A stretch of DNA of 64,000 nucleotides from Megalobrama amblycephala (GCF_018812025.1 NC_063062.1:35977228-36041227); one strand, 5' to 3'. Shown: positions 40,701-52,338, counted from the stretch's first letter. Program-made: numbers and translations. Notes: a model not told the origin generated them from the letters alone.

Positions 40701-41539
40701 GTATTCCTCACCTTTGCGACACCATACAGTTTTGAAGCCATCAGTTCCAAAAACATTAATCTTGGTCTCATCACTCCAGAGTATAGAGTCCCAGCAGTCT
40801 TCATCTTTGTCAGCATGGGTCCTGGCAAACTCTAGACAGGCTTTTTTGTGCCTGGGCTTTAGGAGAGGCTTCTTTCATGGACGGCACCCATGCATGCCAT
40901 TCCTCTGCAGTGTACGCCATATTGTGTCACGGGAAATAGTCACCCCAGTTTGGCTTTCTACTTCTTTAGATAACTGCAGTGAACTTGCATGCCTATTTTC
41001 TTCAACCCGAGGTGTTAACTTCCGTGGACGACCTGGACGTCTCTGTGAGATAGTTGCAGTTCCATCTTTTTAAAATTCTGACTGATAAGTAAAGCTTTGC
41101 TGATCTTCTTCACCTTTCTGGTGTAAAGAAATAATTTTCTTTCTCAGCTCTTGTGACATTTCTCTTCCATGTGGTGCCATTGCTGACAGTAAGAAATGGG
41201 GTTTTAACACCCTTTTATAGTCAGCTGTCTGCTGGACACCTGTGTAATGAATAATTAGACTCACCTGTGCCTGAATTCTTGTTAAATAAGACATTTGTAG
41301 TCTAAAATTTAGCTTTGCTCCAGAGACTTTCAGTGGGGTGTACTCATTTTTGCATCACCCTAATTTGAGTAACTGGAAATTTTGTTCTCTAAGTTATATT
41401 ATTAACCTTACTCTCAAGTTATAAGTTAAACAGATGTTATATTAAACTTAGTCTTATCAACATTTTGGAAATTGTTTTTGTTCATTGAGATGTTACTTTT
41501 CAAAGGGGGTGTACTCATTTACGCTGAGCTCTGTATATA

Positions 41540-41596
<57 letters not shown>

Positions 41597-44500
41597 TATC
41601 ATTTTTATATTTGTATTTTGTATAATTTAATAATAAAAATAAAATAATTATGGTAACACATTACAATAAGGTTCCATTTGCTCACATTAGTTAACTACAG
41701 TAGTTAACGTCAACAATGAAAAATAATTATAATGTATCTGTTCATCTTAGTTCATGTTAATGTCAACATTTAAAAATGCATTATAAAAATCAATAGTTGT
41801 ACCTGTAAATAATATTTAATGGAGCTGTGCTTACATGAACTGTTTGTATTAACTAACATTTACAAAGATGAAATAAATTCTGTAAATGTTTCTGTAATGT
41901 CCTCTCTCTGTAGAACTGGGAGGTGAGCTATCAGCAGGATACACCAGTTGCACCACGGTTTGATATCAACGCCCCTGATCTGTACATTCCCGGTATGACT
42001 CCAAACCGTATTTTATAATCTATCTGTTACCATTTCAGTTGTATCTGACTCATGGTGATTCTCTTGCCATATGCGAGAGAGACTGTCCATGAATTATCTT
42101 GGCCGTGGTTTTTCCAGGGTAGGTTGCCAGGTCTTTCCCAGACCCTCTCCATTACATGGCTTGGGACTCATAAGCAAGGAGTTTCTTGCTATGAGGAGAC
42201 AGCGCTACCCACTGAGCCACTGTGCCGCCATATTTTATAATAATATCTTTCAATTCAAGAACTTTAATTAGTGATGTGTAATTTAAAAATTCTTATTTTA
42301 TATTTTATAAAATAATCGTTTTTATCTTATTTTATTCATGTGAAAGTGTACAGTCGTGGAAATGAAAAAGGAAATGTTTACTAAATGCATCTGTATGCGT
42401 TTGTCTTGTTCTCGCTCCGCAGTGATGGGTTTCATTACGTATGTCCTGGTTGCAGGACTGGCTCTGGGCACACAGAACCGGTAAGAGCTGCGCTTCGCTT
42501 ATCTACAGCAGATACTGTGAGAATTCAACAGCGTAGGAATGTAATGCTTATGCCACGGCTGTTAGTGGGCAAATGAAACGTGATAATGTAAATATTATTC
42601 TAAGATTTGCCCTTAGAAAGAATTTCAACAAAAGAGGCAGTTTTGGCTCACTGAAAACATTTTAGCTGATAAGCTTTTAGTTTTATTCATTTCACCTCGA
42701 AAAATACAGTGTTTTGGCTACACATTGGTTATGTTTCTGTTGTTTCGCATGATCTGCTGCTTTATTCCAGCCAGGGTTTTAGTTAAGAAAAGCAGTCAAA
42801 AATGAGTTTTCTTTTTCTGTATTGGATGTTTTTAGCCAACTGGAAATAAAAAAAGCATAATTTTTACTAGCCTGATCAAAAAAATCATACTTTTATTCAG
42901 CAAGGACACATTAAATTGATCAAAAGTGACAGTAAAGACATTTATAATATTACAAAAGATTTATTTTTCAAATAAATGCTGTTCTTTTGATTCATCAAAT
43001 AATCACATTATATACAGTGAATTCTCAAATAATTTATTATTATTATTCATTGTTATATTACAATATTTACATTTTATTCAGTTATACATTTTATACATAT
43101 ATATTCAAATTTAACTTAAAATACAGCTGTGTGAATGAGAAATGGATTGAGATTCTATCAAGTGAACCAAAAAAAGACTTTTTAAGTCAAGGTCAATGCC
43201 AAGAATAGTGTGTGTGTGTGTGTGTGTGTTTACATTGCACATGGAAAAGTAAAAATAAATAAATGTATAAATAAATAAATAAATCTAGGAATAAATATAT
43301 ATAAAAATAAATGAACAAAAAAAATAGAAGTATAGATAAATAAATGTAAAAACAAACACAAAAGGAAAAAGTAATACAAAAATAAATTCAGGATAAAATT
43401 GTTATATTTTAAAAAATTAAAAAATGAATTATATTTTTTATCATCATTTATTCCTTTTATTATTTTCATACTATTACATTTATTTATTTATCTATTTATT
43501 TTTTTTTATTTTTAATATCTGCATGTTTGGTTAAATGTGCACGGATAAATCATTTATAATAAATATTGCAAAGACCAAGAATTGTCCATTTTGATTTCAT
43601 GGTGACTTTAAATAGGTATCATTCCCAGTCCAAATGATCAAAAGTCACAGCATGATTTTTTACCAACCCCTGAAACTTCATTTATCAGATGTATTTTGAC
43701 AAGAGGAACTGTGTTTTAATGATTCAGGAGTTTCAGAGGGAAAGGGGAAAATGCCGAGCTGATGATAAGCAAATGGAACTTCCTGCAGTTGTCCGACTGC
43801 TCTTGACCTTCTTTTCCTCCTTGTTCTCTGTTTTTGCTTATTAATTGTTATTTTTTCTTCCTGATTGTGTTTATCTGTTCTTGTTTTCAGGTTTTCTCCA
43901 GAGATTCTTGGGATTCAGGCCAGCTCGGCCTTGGTGTGGCTCATTATCGAGGTTTTGGCTGTGCTCCTCAGTCTTTATCTGGTGACCGTTAACACTGACC
44001 TCACCACCATCGACCTGGTGGCCTTTTCTGGATACAAATATGTTGGGTGAGGCCATTAGTTATTCTTTGTTTACCCTAGATATGTCACATTATCATAATT
44101 TTCATGCCTGAATGGGTTCAAACTACTTTGGTTCAAATTCTGCTGGTATTTTGGACTCTAGGTGGAGCTGTTGGGTAATATTTGCTGCACAGTTGCCTAT
44201 CCTTTTACATTTTTTTACTTTAACTAAATTAAAAAGAGACTGAAAAATAAAGTGAAATGAAATTAGTTTGCATTTAGTATTTAATTCTGTATAATTTCAT
44301 ACCAGCATTGTCCTCATACAGTTGCATTACTTTGAATGATACAATGTACATTTTCTTCAAAGCGTGTCAAAGTGTCAGCTGTGTAAATTCCTGCGGTATT
44401 GGTTTCCTCAGGATGATTGTGGGAGTTGTGGCAGGACTTCTGTTTGGCCGGACCGGATATTACCTCTCACTGCTGTGGTGCTGCATCTCTATTTTTGTCT

Positions 44501-45878
44501 TTACGGTGTGTATTGAGAAAAAAAAAAAAATAAAAAATATATATATATATAATTTTTTTTTTTTTTTTTTTTTTTTCTCCGTATTGTATGTTTTTAGCCA
44601 ATTGGAAATAAAAATTTAAAAAAAAAGCATCATTTTTAATAAAAAAATTCATATTTTTATTCAGCAAGGACACATTAAATTGATCAAAAGTGACAGTAAA
44701 GACATTTATAATATTACAAAAGATTTATTTTTCAAATAAATGCTGTTCTTTTGATTCATCAAATAATCCTGAAAAAGAAAAGTTTCAACATTGATAATAA
44801 TCATAAATGTGTCTTGAGCATCAAATCATCATATCAGAATGATTTCTGAAGGATCATGTGACACTGAAGACTGAAGTAATGATGCTGAAAATTCAGCTTT
44901 GATCACAGGAATAAATTACACTTTACTATATATTCACATAGAAAACAGCTAGTTTAGATTGTAATAATATTTCACAGTTTTTGCTGTATTTTTGATCACA
45001 TAACTGCCTCCCCGGTGAGCAGAAGAGACTTTTATCGAATGCATTAAAATATCTTACTGACCTTAAACTTTTGAACAGTAGTGTGTATATAATATTCCTT
45101 TCCATCCTTTGTAACCTAAGTTCATAGAGAAAGAGACAGTGTTTCTATATTTGTATAACATCTATTGCTGTCTGAATTCACTCATAAGGCATTTACATAT
45201 GTATTGATAAGTTATGCCTGGTTACAATCTCATTTATATGAAAGCTTGTTTCGACACTAAATAAAAAAAAAAAAAAAAGTAATTGCTACTTTTTATCTCA
45301 CAATTCTGACTTCTCATAATATATAATACTCATAATTGTGAGATATAATTATATCTCTTTTTTTTCTTGCAATTGCAAGTTTTTATCATGCAATTCTGAC
45401 ATTATATCTCACAATTCTGTCTTTTTTCTCAGAATTGTGAGTTTATATCTCGCATTTCTTACTTTATAATAAGCAATTGCAATTTATAAAGTCAGAATTA
45501 TATAAACTTGCAATTTTGAGAAAAAACGTCAGTCTTTTTTCCCTCACAATTGGACATTATAACTTGCAGATCTCACTTTATAACTTCTTAAAAATAAGTT
45601 ATAAACAGTCTTGAAACAATGAGATGACTAACTTGTAGTTTATGCTTCTGGCCTGATCTCAAGACTTTAGATGTGACTGTTCTGTGACACGACTCCCGAT
45701 CTTCTTTCTGATTCGCTGACAGATTCGGACACTACGGTTAAAGATCCTATCTGAGGCCGCTGCGGAGGGACGGTTAGTGCGAGGAGCCAAAAACCAGCTG
45801 CGAATGTACCTGACCATGGCCATCGCTGCAGCACAACCTGTGTTCATGTACTGGCTGACCTTCCACCTGGTCAGATAA
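37692..45878 (+). CDS. yif1b: Yip1-interacting factor homolog B, complete eight-exon gene
   Basis: Exons 37692-37725, 38115-38335, 38503-38607, 41914-41992, 42423-42480, 43891-44046, 44412-44505 and 45723-45878 join in frame (903 nt, 300 aa), all GT-AG. The protein has an acidic cytosolic N-terminus ([11 protein letters not shown]), the signatures [39 protein letters not shown] and [11 protein letters not shown], and five hydrophobic segments (about 147-164, 178-199, 215-229, 233-249, 279-299). It ends [28 protein letters not shown] and IRTLRLKIL favour YIF1B over YIF1A. The family cycles between ER, intermediate compartment and Golgi and acts with Yip1-type proteins in vesicle traffic; mammalian YIF1B also aids targeting of the 5-HT1A receptor. 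The only ATG in frame upstream of LFEDTS that fits exon 1 is at 37692. Candidate poly(A) signals AATAAA follow at about 45971 and 46447. No breaks seen. Confidence 0.95.
38115..38335 (+). CDS. yif1b: yif1b exon 2
   Basis: Residues 12-85, with [11 protein letters not shown] and [19 protein letters not shown]; acceptor TTGTAG, donor AAC|GTATGT. Confidence 0.93.
38503..38607 (+). CDS. yif1b: yif1b exon 3
   Basis: Residues 86-120 ([20 protein letters not shown]), phase 0 at both ends; donor GAA|GTAAGA. The following intron is 3.3 kb and carries a Tc1-like transposon. Confidence 0.94.
38757..39190. repeat. One arm of the TTAA-type palindromic MITE, yif1b intron 3
   Basis: Matches the left arm of 30265-31043 (GGGTTAATTCACCCAAAAAT, GATGAAATCCGATGGCTCAG, GGTGCGCCAAAAAAACAAAA) and stops past the centre; the right arm is absent. 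The flanking TTAA is mutated to TCAA. Confidence 0.75.
40020..41533 (-). mobile_element. Degraded Tc1/mariner-like transposon, yif1b intron 3
   Basis: Long terminal inverted repeats bracket a decayed transposase. The right end (CTTTTCAAAGGGGGTGTACT...GAGCTCTG before TATATA) pairs with a decayed left end (ATACATCCCCTTTGAAAAGT). The inner ends share TAGGGTGATGCAAAAATGAG and its complement. Left limit approximate. It sits antisense to yif1b. Confidence 0.8.
40217..41180 (-). pseudogene. Tc1-like transposase remnant
   Basis: The - strand reading starts at an ATG at 41180 ([20 protein letters not shown]) and continues through frame changes to [38 protein letters not shown] and [15 protein letters not shown], ending at 40217. 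[10 protein letters not shown] and [10 protein letters not shown] are the second and third acidic positions of the DDE catalytic triad. The N-terminal third is not continuous with the rest, so the gene is dead. Confidence 0.8.
41534..41594. repeat. (TA)n microsatellite
   Basis: TA/TG dinucleotides directly abut the right terminus of the Tc1-like element, consistent with insertion at TA. Confidence 0.9.
41640..41890. repeat. AT-rich interspersed repeat (family with 61075-61215)
   Basis: Contains ACAATAAGGTTCCATTTG, TTAGTTAACTACAGTAGTTA and CATGAACTGTTTGTATTAAC; the block recurs in opposite orientation at 61075-61215. Common in teleost genomes. Lies just upstream of yif1b exon 4. Confidence 0.55.
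41914..41992 (+). CDS. yif1b: yif1b exon 4
   Basis: Residues 121-147 ([20 protein letters not shown]); acceptor CTCTCTGTAG, donor CCCG|GTATGA. Confidence 0.94.
42045..42235 (-). repeat. Possible tRNA-derived SINE fragment, yif1b intron 4
   Basis: The - strand begins GGCGGCACAGTGGCTCAGTG, then GGTAGCGCTGTCTCCTCATA, the familiar head of a widespread fish repeat resembling a tRNA with A-box-like wording. The rest is diverged. Family assigned from memory. Confidence 0.45.
42423..42480 (+). CDS. yif1b: yif1b exon 5: first membrane segment
   Basis: Residues 147-166 ([20 protein letters not shown]). Donor CCG|GTAAGA. Confidence 0.93.
42860..43020. repeat. Fragment of palindromic MITE family B, yif1b intron 5
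   Basis: Nearly identical to 44635-44765 (TTTTATTCAGCAAGGACACA, AAAAGTGACAGTAAAGACAT, TAAATGCTGTTCTTTTGATT). AT-rich low-complexity runs and a (TG)n tract at 43209-43229 follow. Confidence 0.7.
43891..44046 (+). CDS. yif1b: yif1b exon 6: second membrane segment
   Basis: Residues 166-218 ([20 protein letters not shown], then [20 protein letters not shown]); acceptor TTGTTTTCAG, donor TTGG|GTGAGG. Confidence 0.94.
44412..44505 (+). CDS. yif1b: yif1b exon 7: third and fourth membrane segments
   Basis: Residues 218-249 ([20 protein letters not shown], then [10 protein letters not shown]); acceptor TTTCCTCAG, donor ACG|GTGTGT. Confidence 0.93.
44570..45085. repeat. Palindromic MITE family B arm, yif1b intron 7
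   Basis: Shares GAAGGATCATGTGACACTGA and TTCAGCTTTGATCACAGGAA with 2328-2596 and 58790-59706, and ends at the degraded terminus GACCTTAAACTTTTGAACAG. A poly-T run precedes it. Confidence 0.75.
45250..45600. repeat. Degenerate tandem/inverted short repeat, yif1b intron 7
   Basis: Alternating forms of CACAATTCTGACTT and AATTGCGAGTTTATATCT in both orientations, preceded by poly-A at 45267-45280. Looks like a decayed minisatellite-like repeat known in cyprinids. Confidence 0.5.
45723..45878 (+). CDS. yif1b: yif1b exon 8: last membrane segment and stop
   Basis: Residues 250-300 ([41 protein letters not shown]) then TAA. The near-invariant WLTFHLVR end fixes the C-terminus. Confidence 0.95.
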   Translation: MRTLRLKILSEAAAEGRLVRGAKNQLRMYLTMAIAAAQPVFMYWLTFHLVR

Positions 45879-46049
45879 GAACCGCGGATGCCGTCGAGGA
45901 ACGGCCATGTTGTTTCTACCACAAACGAAAGCTCCTCGTCTATAGAGACATACGCCTATTTGCACACGTAATAATAAACCAATGGACACGCGTTGTGCAG
46001 CCTCATAGCACAATATGAATCATCTGAACTGTAATTGCCCAGCTGTCTT

Positions 46050-48130
46050 TTGTATGTTTTTGGTTTGTACATTTCTAGGAGTTTTTGTTGGCTTTTGTTT
46101 TGTATAATGTACAGTGTAATTGTGTTTTAAAAAGAATGTCAATGTCTTTATGTTTGCAAACAAAAGGGGTTGTCCAGATGCTATGACTGTGCCAGGCCGC
46201 CGAACACCTGTCGTGTATGTAAATGTTTTATAACCACAAACCGAATGAAACCGGCTCTGTACGATGTCTGTTGTGGATGTGTATTGATTGCTTTGAAATT
46301 AGTAAATCGCTCTTTCTTGTTGCCACTGTAACAGATGCATAAAGAGTCTTAAGGTCAGACAGCCTTCATGCTTAATGCAGTTTTTTACAAACTTGCTTCA
46401 TACATTTCAGGGTCAATTGCAGTTTTTTCTTTCATAAAACGGACATGAAATAAATGGATGTTCTCAGGAGTTTTGAATGCAACGCTAGTTTGTATATTAC
46501 CATGAGTTAGTATTATAGAAGTAATTTTAATAATAAATAATTGTCGATTTAGTATGTAAAGTTTCATTCAATTTAAGCATACTGTTTGACATTAATCTAC
46601 CAACCATCTGTGCAATACTTCCTGAAACTGTTGAAATCTGCCTGGTTATAACTGTCCTGTGTCTTCACAGTGTGATACAGCAACAAAAACAGATGGTGAT
46701 AAAACTGATGTTAGCAACAGAAACATAAGCAGTTGTGTTATTAATGTAAGCATGTTTCCCTTAAAATGTTTATTAGGATCTTCAAACAGGCCTAAAGATA
46801 AGCAAAGACACAGAAAGTGAATTCACATCAGTTCTGTCAGGCAAGACCCAACAAGCCAAAGTATGTTTTTTTCTGGCTGTTGACAGTGTTTTATGAATTA
46901 TAGAGTCATAAAAAGAGATATCCAAAATCCACACTGTAAAACCTTTGTCAACAAAAGTAATTTTGAACCTGGCTTTATCCAATGTTTATTAAGTGCATAT
47001 TTAAACACATTAAAGCCTTGTTTGCCTATTTAAACAACATTTCAGAAAACTTGTTACTGCTTTAATGTACTGTGATCAATCAACTGGGGAAAGAATGCGG
47101 ATCTTTTAAAATTTTACCATTCACCTAGTGTCTTGCCTAAACCCTATAAAGTATTGTTTTAATTTCTAAAAGTGCAAAAGAAAGTATGAACCATCAGAAA
47201 AATGACACCTCACTCAGGAAAGGCCTCTCAGTTTCCCTCTATTTATAGGAACTTAGTTGTTTCACTGTTTAATTTTACAGCTGTAATCTCAGTTTCAAAT
47301 CTACTCACTGCTGAGAGAGAGAGAGAGAAAGGTCTTTTAAACTGCTGATCTTTACTTATTTTATGCCAACCATGTGTGACTTCAGAATTTACCAACTAAC
47401 CAAGTGCAGTTGCATTGATTTCCTACAGAGTATATTCAGCATTTGCTCGCTAACATACTGTACAATATTCATGAAGCTATGCAGAAAAAAAAAAAATATA
47501 TATATATAAATGAGTTATACTAACAAATGTATGTGTAATGTTCAAGTAAAGGCTTTTTTGCATTTTATTTCATTGATCACAAAAATAATTTACAACAGTA
47601 ATTTACTACACATCACACTTAAAATTGCAACATTTCAGAAAGAAATGAAGGAAGCATGTCTGTGATCTTTCATTTCAGCATTTTGTAATTTACCGACTTG
47701 TTGCACATTGACCATCTGGAATTTTTGAGCAAGTCAAACATTAACAAGCCTGTTTCTGCCTCAGAGTAAACTCTAAAAAGGTAACTAAAATAGTCTAGTC
47801 TCATTGTGAGATAAAAAATTGCAATTATACGAAAAAATAAAGCAGCGATTGTGAGAAATAACCCTTGTGAAAAAGAGTTAGGCCTAGGCTACATTTTTGC
47901 ATACTTATAAAAAGATAACTTAAAGTTGTTTTTTTTAGCCCTTTATTTGTATTTATTTAATTAATATAATAATATATTATCTTCAAGTAGTTTTCATAAC
48001 ATTCAAATTACACTACAAATGCACATTCAATGCAATTAAGAAAAAAATAAAACTTAAAAAGTCACACTTTTAGAGAGATTTGCCATTAAAGTTTCCCTTT
48101 GTAAGATATCACTGTGAGTTTTGCATTTTA
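46050..48130. other. yif1b 3' flank and intergenic DNA
   Basis: The first few hundred bases probably include the yif1b 3' UTR. Beyond about 46460 I see no gene and no clear element; a short GA run lies near 47312-47327. Confidence 0.5.
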
Positions 48131-48470
48131 CACTCTTAGAAAGGATGCGTTAAAACTGTCTCAAACTGTTAAATTCTTACACACCAATTTGTGAGTTTTG
48201 GGGCACCTGTTAATTCTGTCAGGAAGGTTAACCAGAGGTGTAGTCAAGACCAGACCCTCCAAGACTAAGGGGCCATTTACACAAAACCATTTTCAACTAA
48301 AAACGGAAAACTTTATAAGTAAGCCAGTATATAGTAAGCCAGGATTAGGCCTTAGTTCAATTAGGGTATTTAAGTAGCTTTTATAAATGTACCCTAGAAA
48401 AAAATATTACTGGTATGCATCTTGAGACAAAACAATGACACTGACTTTTTTTAAGAAATGTCAGTGCAAG

Positions 48471-49508
48471 TTAGTCTTGCTATCACCAGACCAAGCTCAA
48501 TTTAAAATTGAACATTGGTCTGGGGATTCAACGAGCATTAGTCACGCAATTGGATAGTCCTTCAACCAATCAGATCAACGATCCGGGTGACGTACTTTGC
48601 AGAGCGATGCGAAAACTCCAGACAGGTTTACCGTGTGTCTCAGTCAGCTCCCTAGTTCAGTAGTCAGGGCACTGATCAGGGAATCAGCCACATTCATTTT
48701 CATGATATACTGATTCACGACCTAGGGAACTAGGGAGCTGATTGAGACACAGGTTTAGTTTGTATTGGTTTGTAGCATTGATCTGCGGTTTGCAGAAGCA
48801 GCAATGGCATCGAGCGATTTTTGCATGTCGTGCAAAAAAACATGAAAGTGATCGGTATTTACACCCACTCGAGCAATTTGTTTGCTATCTAAAGAAGTCA
48901 TTCAGCATCGTCGAGAGTTTAAAAGGCGACTGATACTGTTCTGGTTCAGTGTAAATGAACGCGGAATATAGCCGCCCTAAACTACGTCATTGTCATGACA
49001 ACCAAAAAGAATTCCAGTCAGCTCAGGCGGCGCGAGATTCAAGAAGCAGGGAGACGAAACATATAGAGCAAATAATAAAAATATTGTCTACCATCAAGGG
49101 GTATTGAAGTAAAAGAGTCCTGTACTCACATCGTGAAGCAAACCACCAAAATAACAGCAGAGAATCATCGTGTGTCATTAATCGCTGTTTGTAATCTTCC
49201 TATGAAGAGACTGTCGGATCAACGCTCTGCTACATTTCTCTCAGATAAGGTAAATGCTTAACACAATCGGCGTCACTTTGATTGTGCATTGTTATTCTGG
49301 AGTGACGGTCGTGCGAGAGGCGGGTAGATCAGATAAAGTTTGAAAGCTGCTTGCCGTCGCTTCTCTATCGTCATCGTGTTATACCCGCCAATAGCGAGCA
49401 AGGTGGATAAGCCAGTCTGTGATTGGTTCCCGCAAAAGTGTAACAGCGCAGCAGAAATGAATGCACGGGTTTCCACGCCGGCAGATCAGGCTGGGTTTAC
49501 CCAGACTA
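48471..49508. mobile_element. hAT-like MITE with 7-8 bp target duplication
   Basis: AGTGCAAG occurs at 48463-48470 and again at 49509-49516, flanking the element. The ends TTAGTCT and AGACTA are inverted. Removing it gives a continuous CAGTGCAAGTTGCTTTCAG in the host MITE. No coding frame. Confidence 0.7.
48631..48749. mobile_element. 119-bp hAT-like hairpin MITE
   Basis: The inverted ends GTGTCTCAGTCAGCTCCCTA and its complement TAGGGAGCTGATTGAGACAC form a stem. CAGGTTTA is duplicated at 48623-48630 and 48750-48757 (8 bp, typical of hAT). Confidence 0.8.
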
Positions 49509-49970
49509 AGTGCAAGTTGCTTTCAGTTAAAACAGCTCAAACATGCATTTTAGTCTAGGACTAGCTTAAGCCTTGTCTGTGAAACCGGGGGTTGTTGTAC
49601 TAATTCTGTCAGGAAGGTTAACCAGAGGTGTAATCAAGACCAGACCCTCCAAGATCAAGACCATTCAACAGTGAAGTTAATGAGACACATAAGTGATTAA
49701 CCAAGTGATGATTGGAATTAGTGATGAACATCTGCTGTTAACAAGCAGAATCACTGAAGAAAAGAGGAACGAGATAAATGAGAAGAGATCAGTAGAAATA
49801 AAACAACTACATCAAACCTACAGCGTGTCTTTCTCTCAGCTTGTTAACAGCGTGTTCATCACTAATGCACAATCATTATACTTAATCATTAATTACCTCA
49901 TTAACTACAGTCTTGAATGGTCATGGAGGACTGGTCTTCACTGCACCTCTGAGGTTAACACATGGATGTG

Positions 49971-50780
49971 TAAATGCAAAATATTAACACATTTATGGGT
50001 GTTCTTGGCTACACAGATTGTGTTGGATGCTGTGAATGAATACACAGGTTGTGTTAAGTTTAAAAATACACGTAACTGTGTAAAACAGCTGAATTCTTCC
50101 AACAGTTTTATTTAATACTGACACAAAATATGTAAACTTCAGTAGTCTATTTAAAATGTATCAGGTCATTGAATTGGGTAAATGTTTATCTTAAGTTTAA
50201 AATATAACCTGTATCTTCAATAATTGAATGTATTTCTTCCCAAAATTATTTTATAAGAAGGCAAACCCCAGAAAGTATACTAATGGTCATTATTATTGTT
50301 CCACATTATCTCCAGCAATATTCTTGATTTGTCACTTGATGTTGTTTGGCTTTCACTGGATGATATAAAAAAGCGAATAGCCTACTTTTCTCAACAGAAT
50401 TCCTCATCCCTGAGTTGTCAGAATGGAATATATTTAGATGTGAATTATCTGAGATAGTCTTTTATCCCTCTTTTGAATTCTTTATCATAGTAATGTATAA
50501 CTTGTAGGAATGCGTAAAGGCCAATTTTCCACTGCATCTCACGCACAGTTGTTGTCCGTGCACTCCATCTGCGTGCAACCAGACTTTTATGTCCGCGTGG
50601 ACAACAGTGCATGTGTGAGTGATTGGAGTGCTTGCAAAGAACGATCCACTAGATAGTGCGCACAAAAATTACCTCACGCAGACTGTCCGTGAGCCGGAGG
50701 GGAATGCCGGAACATGGTTAGTATACTTCCGGTTTCTCCAAATGGTATCTGTTCACTTGTTTAGTTTTTCAAACTTATTT
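49971..50780. other. Intergenic DNA
   Basis: No recognised gene. The minus-strand AATAAA-type signals near 50778-50790 (TTTATTTATT on +) may end the GT92 transcript. Confidence 0.45.
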
Positions 50781-50841
50781 TATTTATTTACTTTTTGTAC
50801 TGACTTGAAACCAGTGACAGACAGTACATCATGACAATCAT

Positions 50842-52316
50842 TTAGGCCTCAGTGAATCCACAGTCCTGTAGAACTTTAGAAACAGCAGGTATAAGATCTT
50901 TGGCATAGTCCCACAGATGATCATCTCTTATAAGGTTTGTGTTTTGGGGGTATTCAAAGTATTTCGAGTGGTACATGCGAGCAATGGAGTTGCTCACCCT
51001 TACTGTGGAGGGTCCAGGATTCACAGTTTCCAGCAGGCCATGTACAGTAGCCTTCAGAGCTAGCCGAGGACTTACTATAATCTTGTAATTGTTGAAAGCT
51101 TTGGGGTCATTGGGTATTCGCTCTATATAATTTAAAATATCCCATCCCGGTACATTTTTCCATTTGTCTTGCTTGTAGTCCGTATGAGCTTTTGCGGTGA
51201 AAGAGAATACATTATTCTCAAACTCAAAGCCCACAGTAGTGCCGTACATCTTCTCAAGCTCAGGCAACAGCTCCGTCCAGGTTTTCACCTTGAGAGGCAG
51301 AATGAGCTCATCTAGGTCATGTAGAGCCACATAGTGACTTTGGTACATGTAACGATAAATACAGTCATTAAGCGCAGGAATTTGTCCATAGTAATGCAGT
51401 TCACCTGGAGATAAATCTTTCCTCCAGCCACTAGACACTTTGATGTGATTTTTAATGGTCCATGGGATGATCTCCACAAAACCTCTTTTCACATAGTAGT
51501 CCAGAACCTTCTGTGTGTCTGAATCACAGTTGGTTTTATATATCGCCACCCTTTGAGCACCAAGCAGTCTGAACATCTCCATTGACTCGACTAAATTCAA
51601 CACATTCTTGTAGTCATACATGACAGAGATGCAGACTGTAAATTGATATGGGAAGACTGCTGGAACATCTCTGTTTCTAACAGGTAGGAAGGATGTTATG
51701 CTCTCCGAGATCTCTCTGGCTGTTATTGCAACATGCGTTGGTATCGAACACGGGCTATTGATGTGACACGTGATGGTAGCAGTGCCGTACTCAAAACCAA
51801 AGTGGTCGTAATGAATTGTGTATTCCGCTGGTGAGGTCACGTTCCTCCCATCACAGCACATCACACAGCTGTATTTCACCTGCTCTTCACGGAGAACAAT
51901 GGCAATTGTCTTTATCTGTTTCCCTCCAAAGCGATAATCCATATAAGAGCCAGTCACATATGTGTGAAGGTTCCTGACTTTAATCACAGGACCGTCCTTC
52001 ACTTGAACACCACACGCTTTTGGAGCCGGAGGACTGGTGGATGTGTGGTCGACGTGTGGTGTTTGGACGGATGGTAAATGTGTGCTTGGAGAAGGATTTG
52101 GCAGGTCAGTGTCTTTACTCTCGTTTTTTTGCATGATAGGTGCTTCAAATTTGGCATTAAATATTTTAAAGTAATCTTGCAAATAAATAAAGATGATAAA
52201 GGTGACCAAAAATAATATGGTAAAAAAATAAAAGATCTTAGGTGCACAGATCCTCTTGTTAGAAGCATTTCCTTCGGATTCACTCTTCAGTGGGTTATAT
52301 TTCACATCACATTTCC
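50842..52316 (-). CDS. Glycosyltransferase family 92 protein, last (main) exon
   Basis: A single long exon codes about 490 residues and ends at TAA (50842-50844). After a polar start comes one hydrophobic anchor (IFYFFTILFLVTFIIFIYL), then a Pro/Ser/Thr-rich stem: the layout of a type II Golgi glycosyltransferase. The GT92 domain begins near VFPYQFTVCISVMYDYKNVL. It contains MYQSHYVALHDLDELILP, where DLD is the metal-binding DxD motif, and later LKATVHGLLETV and RMYHSKYF. GT92 enzymes include worm GALT-1, which adds beta-1,4-galactose to core fucose; the substrate here is unknown. The frame stays open to 52338, but only with GTG. Directly before 52316 is a good acceptor (TTTCTTTCTTTTCCCTAG), so the start codon must lie in an upstream exon joined in phase 1, which I could not find. 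The ATGs just inside the exon run straight into stops. No stops or frameshifts within the exon. Confidence 0.88.
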
Positions 52317-52338
52317 CTAGGGAAAAGAAAGAAAACAC

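Larger units (their letters stand above)
48200..49970. mobile_element. Cluster of nested MITEs
   Basis: The outer palindromic element has GGTTAACCAGAGGTGTAATC near 49616 and its inverse near 49945. Its left end also stands alone at 48214-48270. Between these lies a second MITE (about 48290-49592; TATGCATCTTGAGACAAAAC and AGCTTAAGCCTTGTCTGTGA). It is split by an insertion at 48471-49508, which in turn holds a 119-bp insertion at 48631-48749. Outer borders approximate. Confidence 0.6.

Noticed and set aside
40621..41073. 150-codon plus-strand frame
   Set aside because: It is the shadow of the minus-strand Tc1-like transposase remnant.
42045..42235. Functional tRNA gene
   Set aside because: Only an A-box-like head is recognisable; no cloverleaf, B box or terminator, so it is better explained as a SINE relict.
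43230..43469. Hydrophobic minus-strand frame resembling a membrane protein
   Set aside because: It is a translation of AT-rich simple sequence within yif1b intron 5.
49693..50115. 140-codon plus-strand frame
   Set aside because: It covers the inner part of a palindromic MITE and reads through its inverted arm; no known domain or splice context.
52317..52338. GT92 start at position 52338 with MFSFFSLG
   Set aside because: The codon there is GTG, and the sequence is the pyrimidine tract of a splice acceptor ending in CCCTAG.
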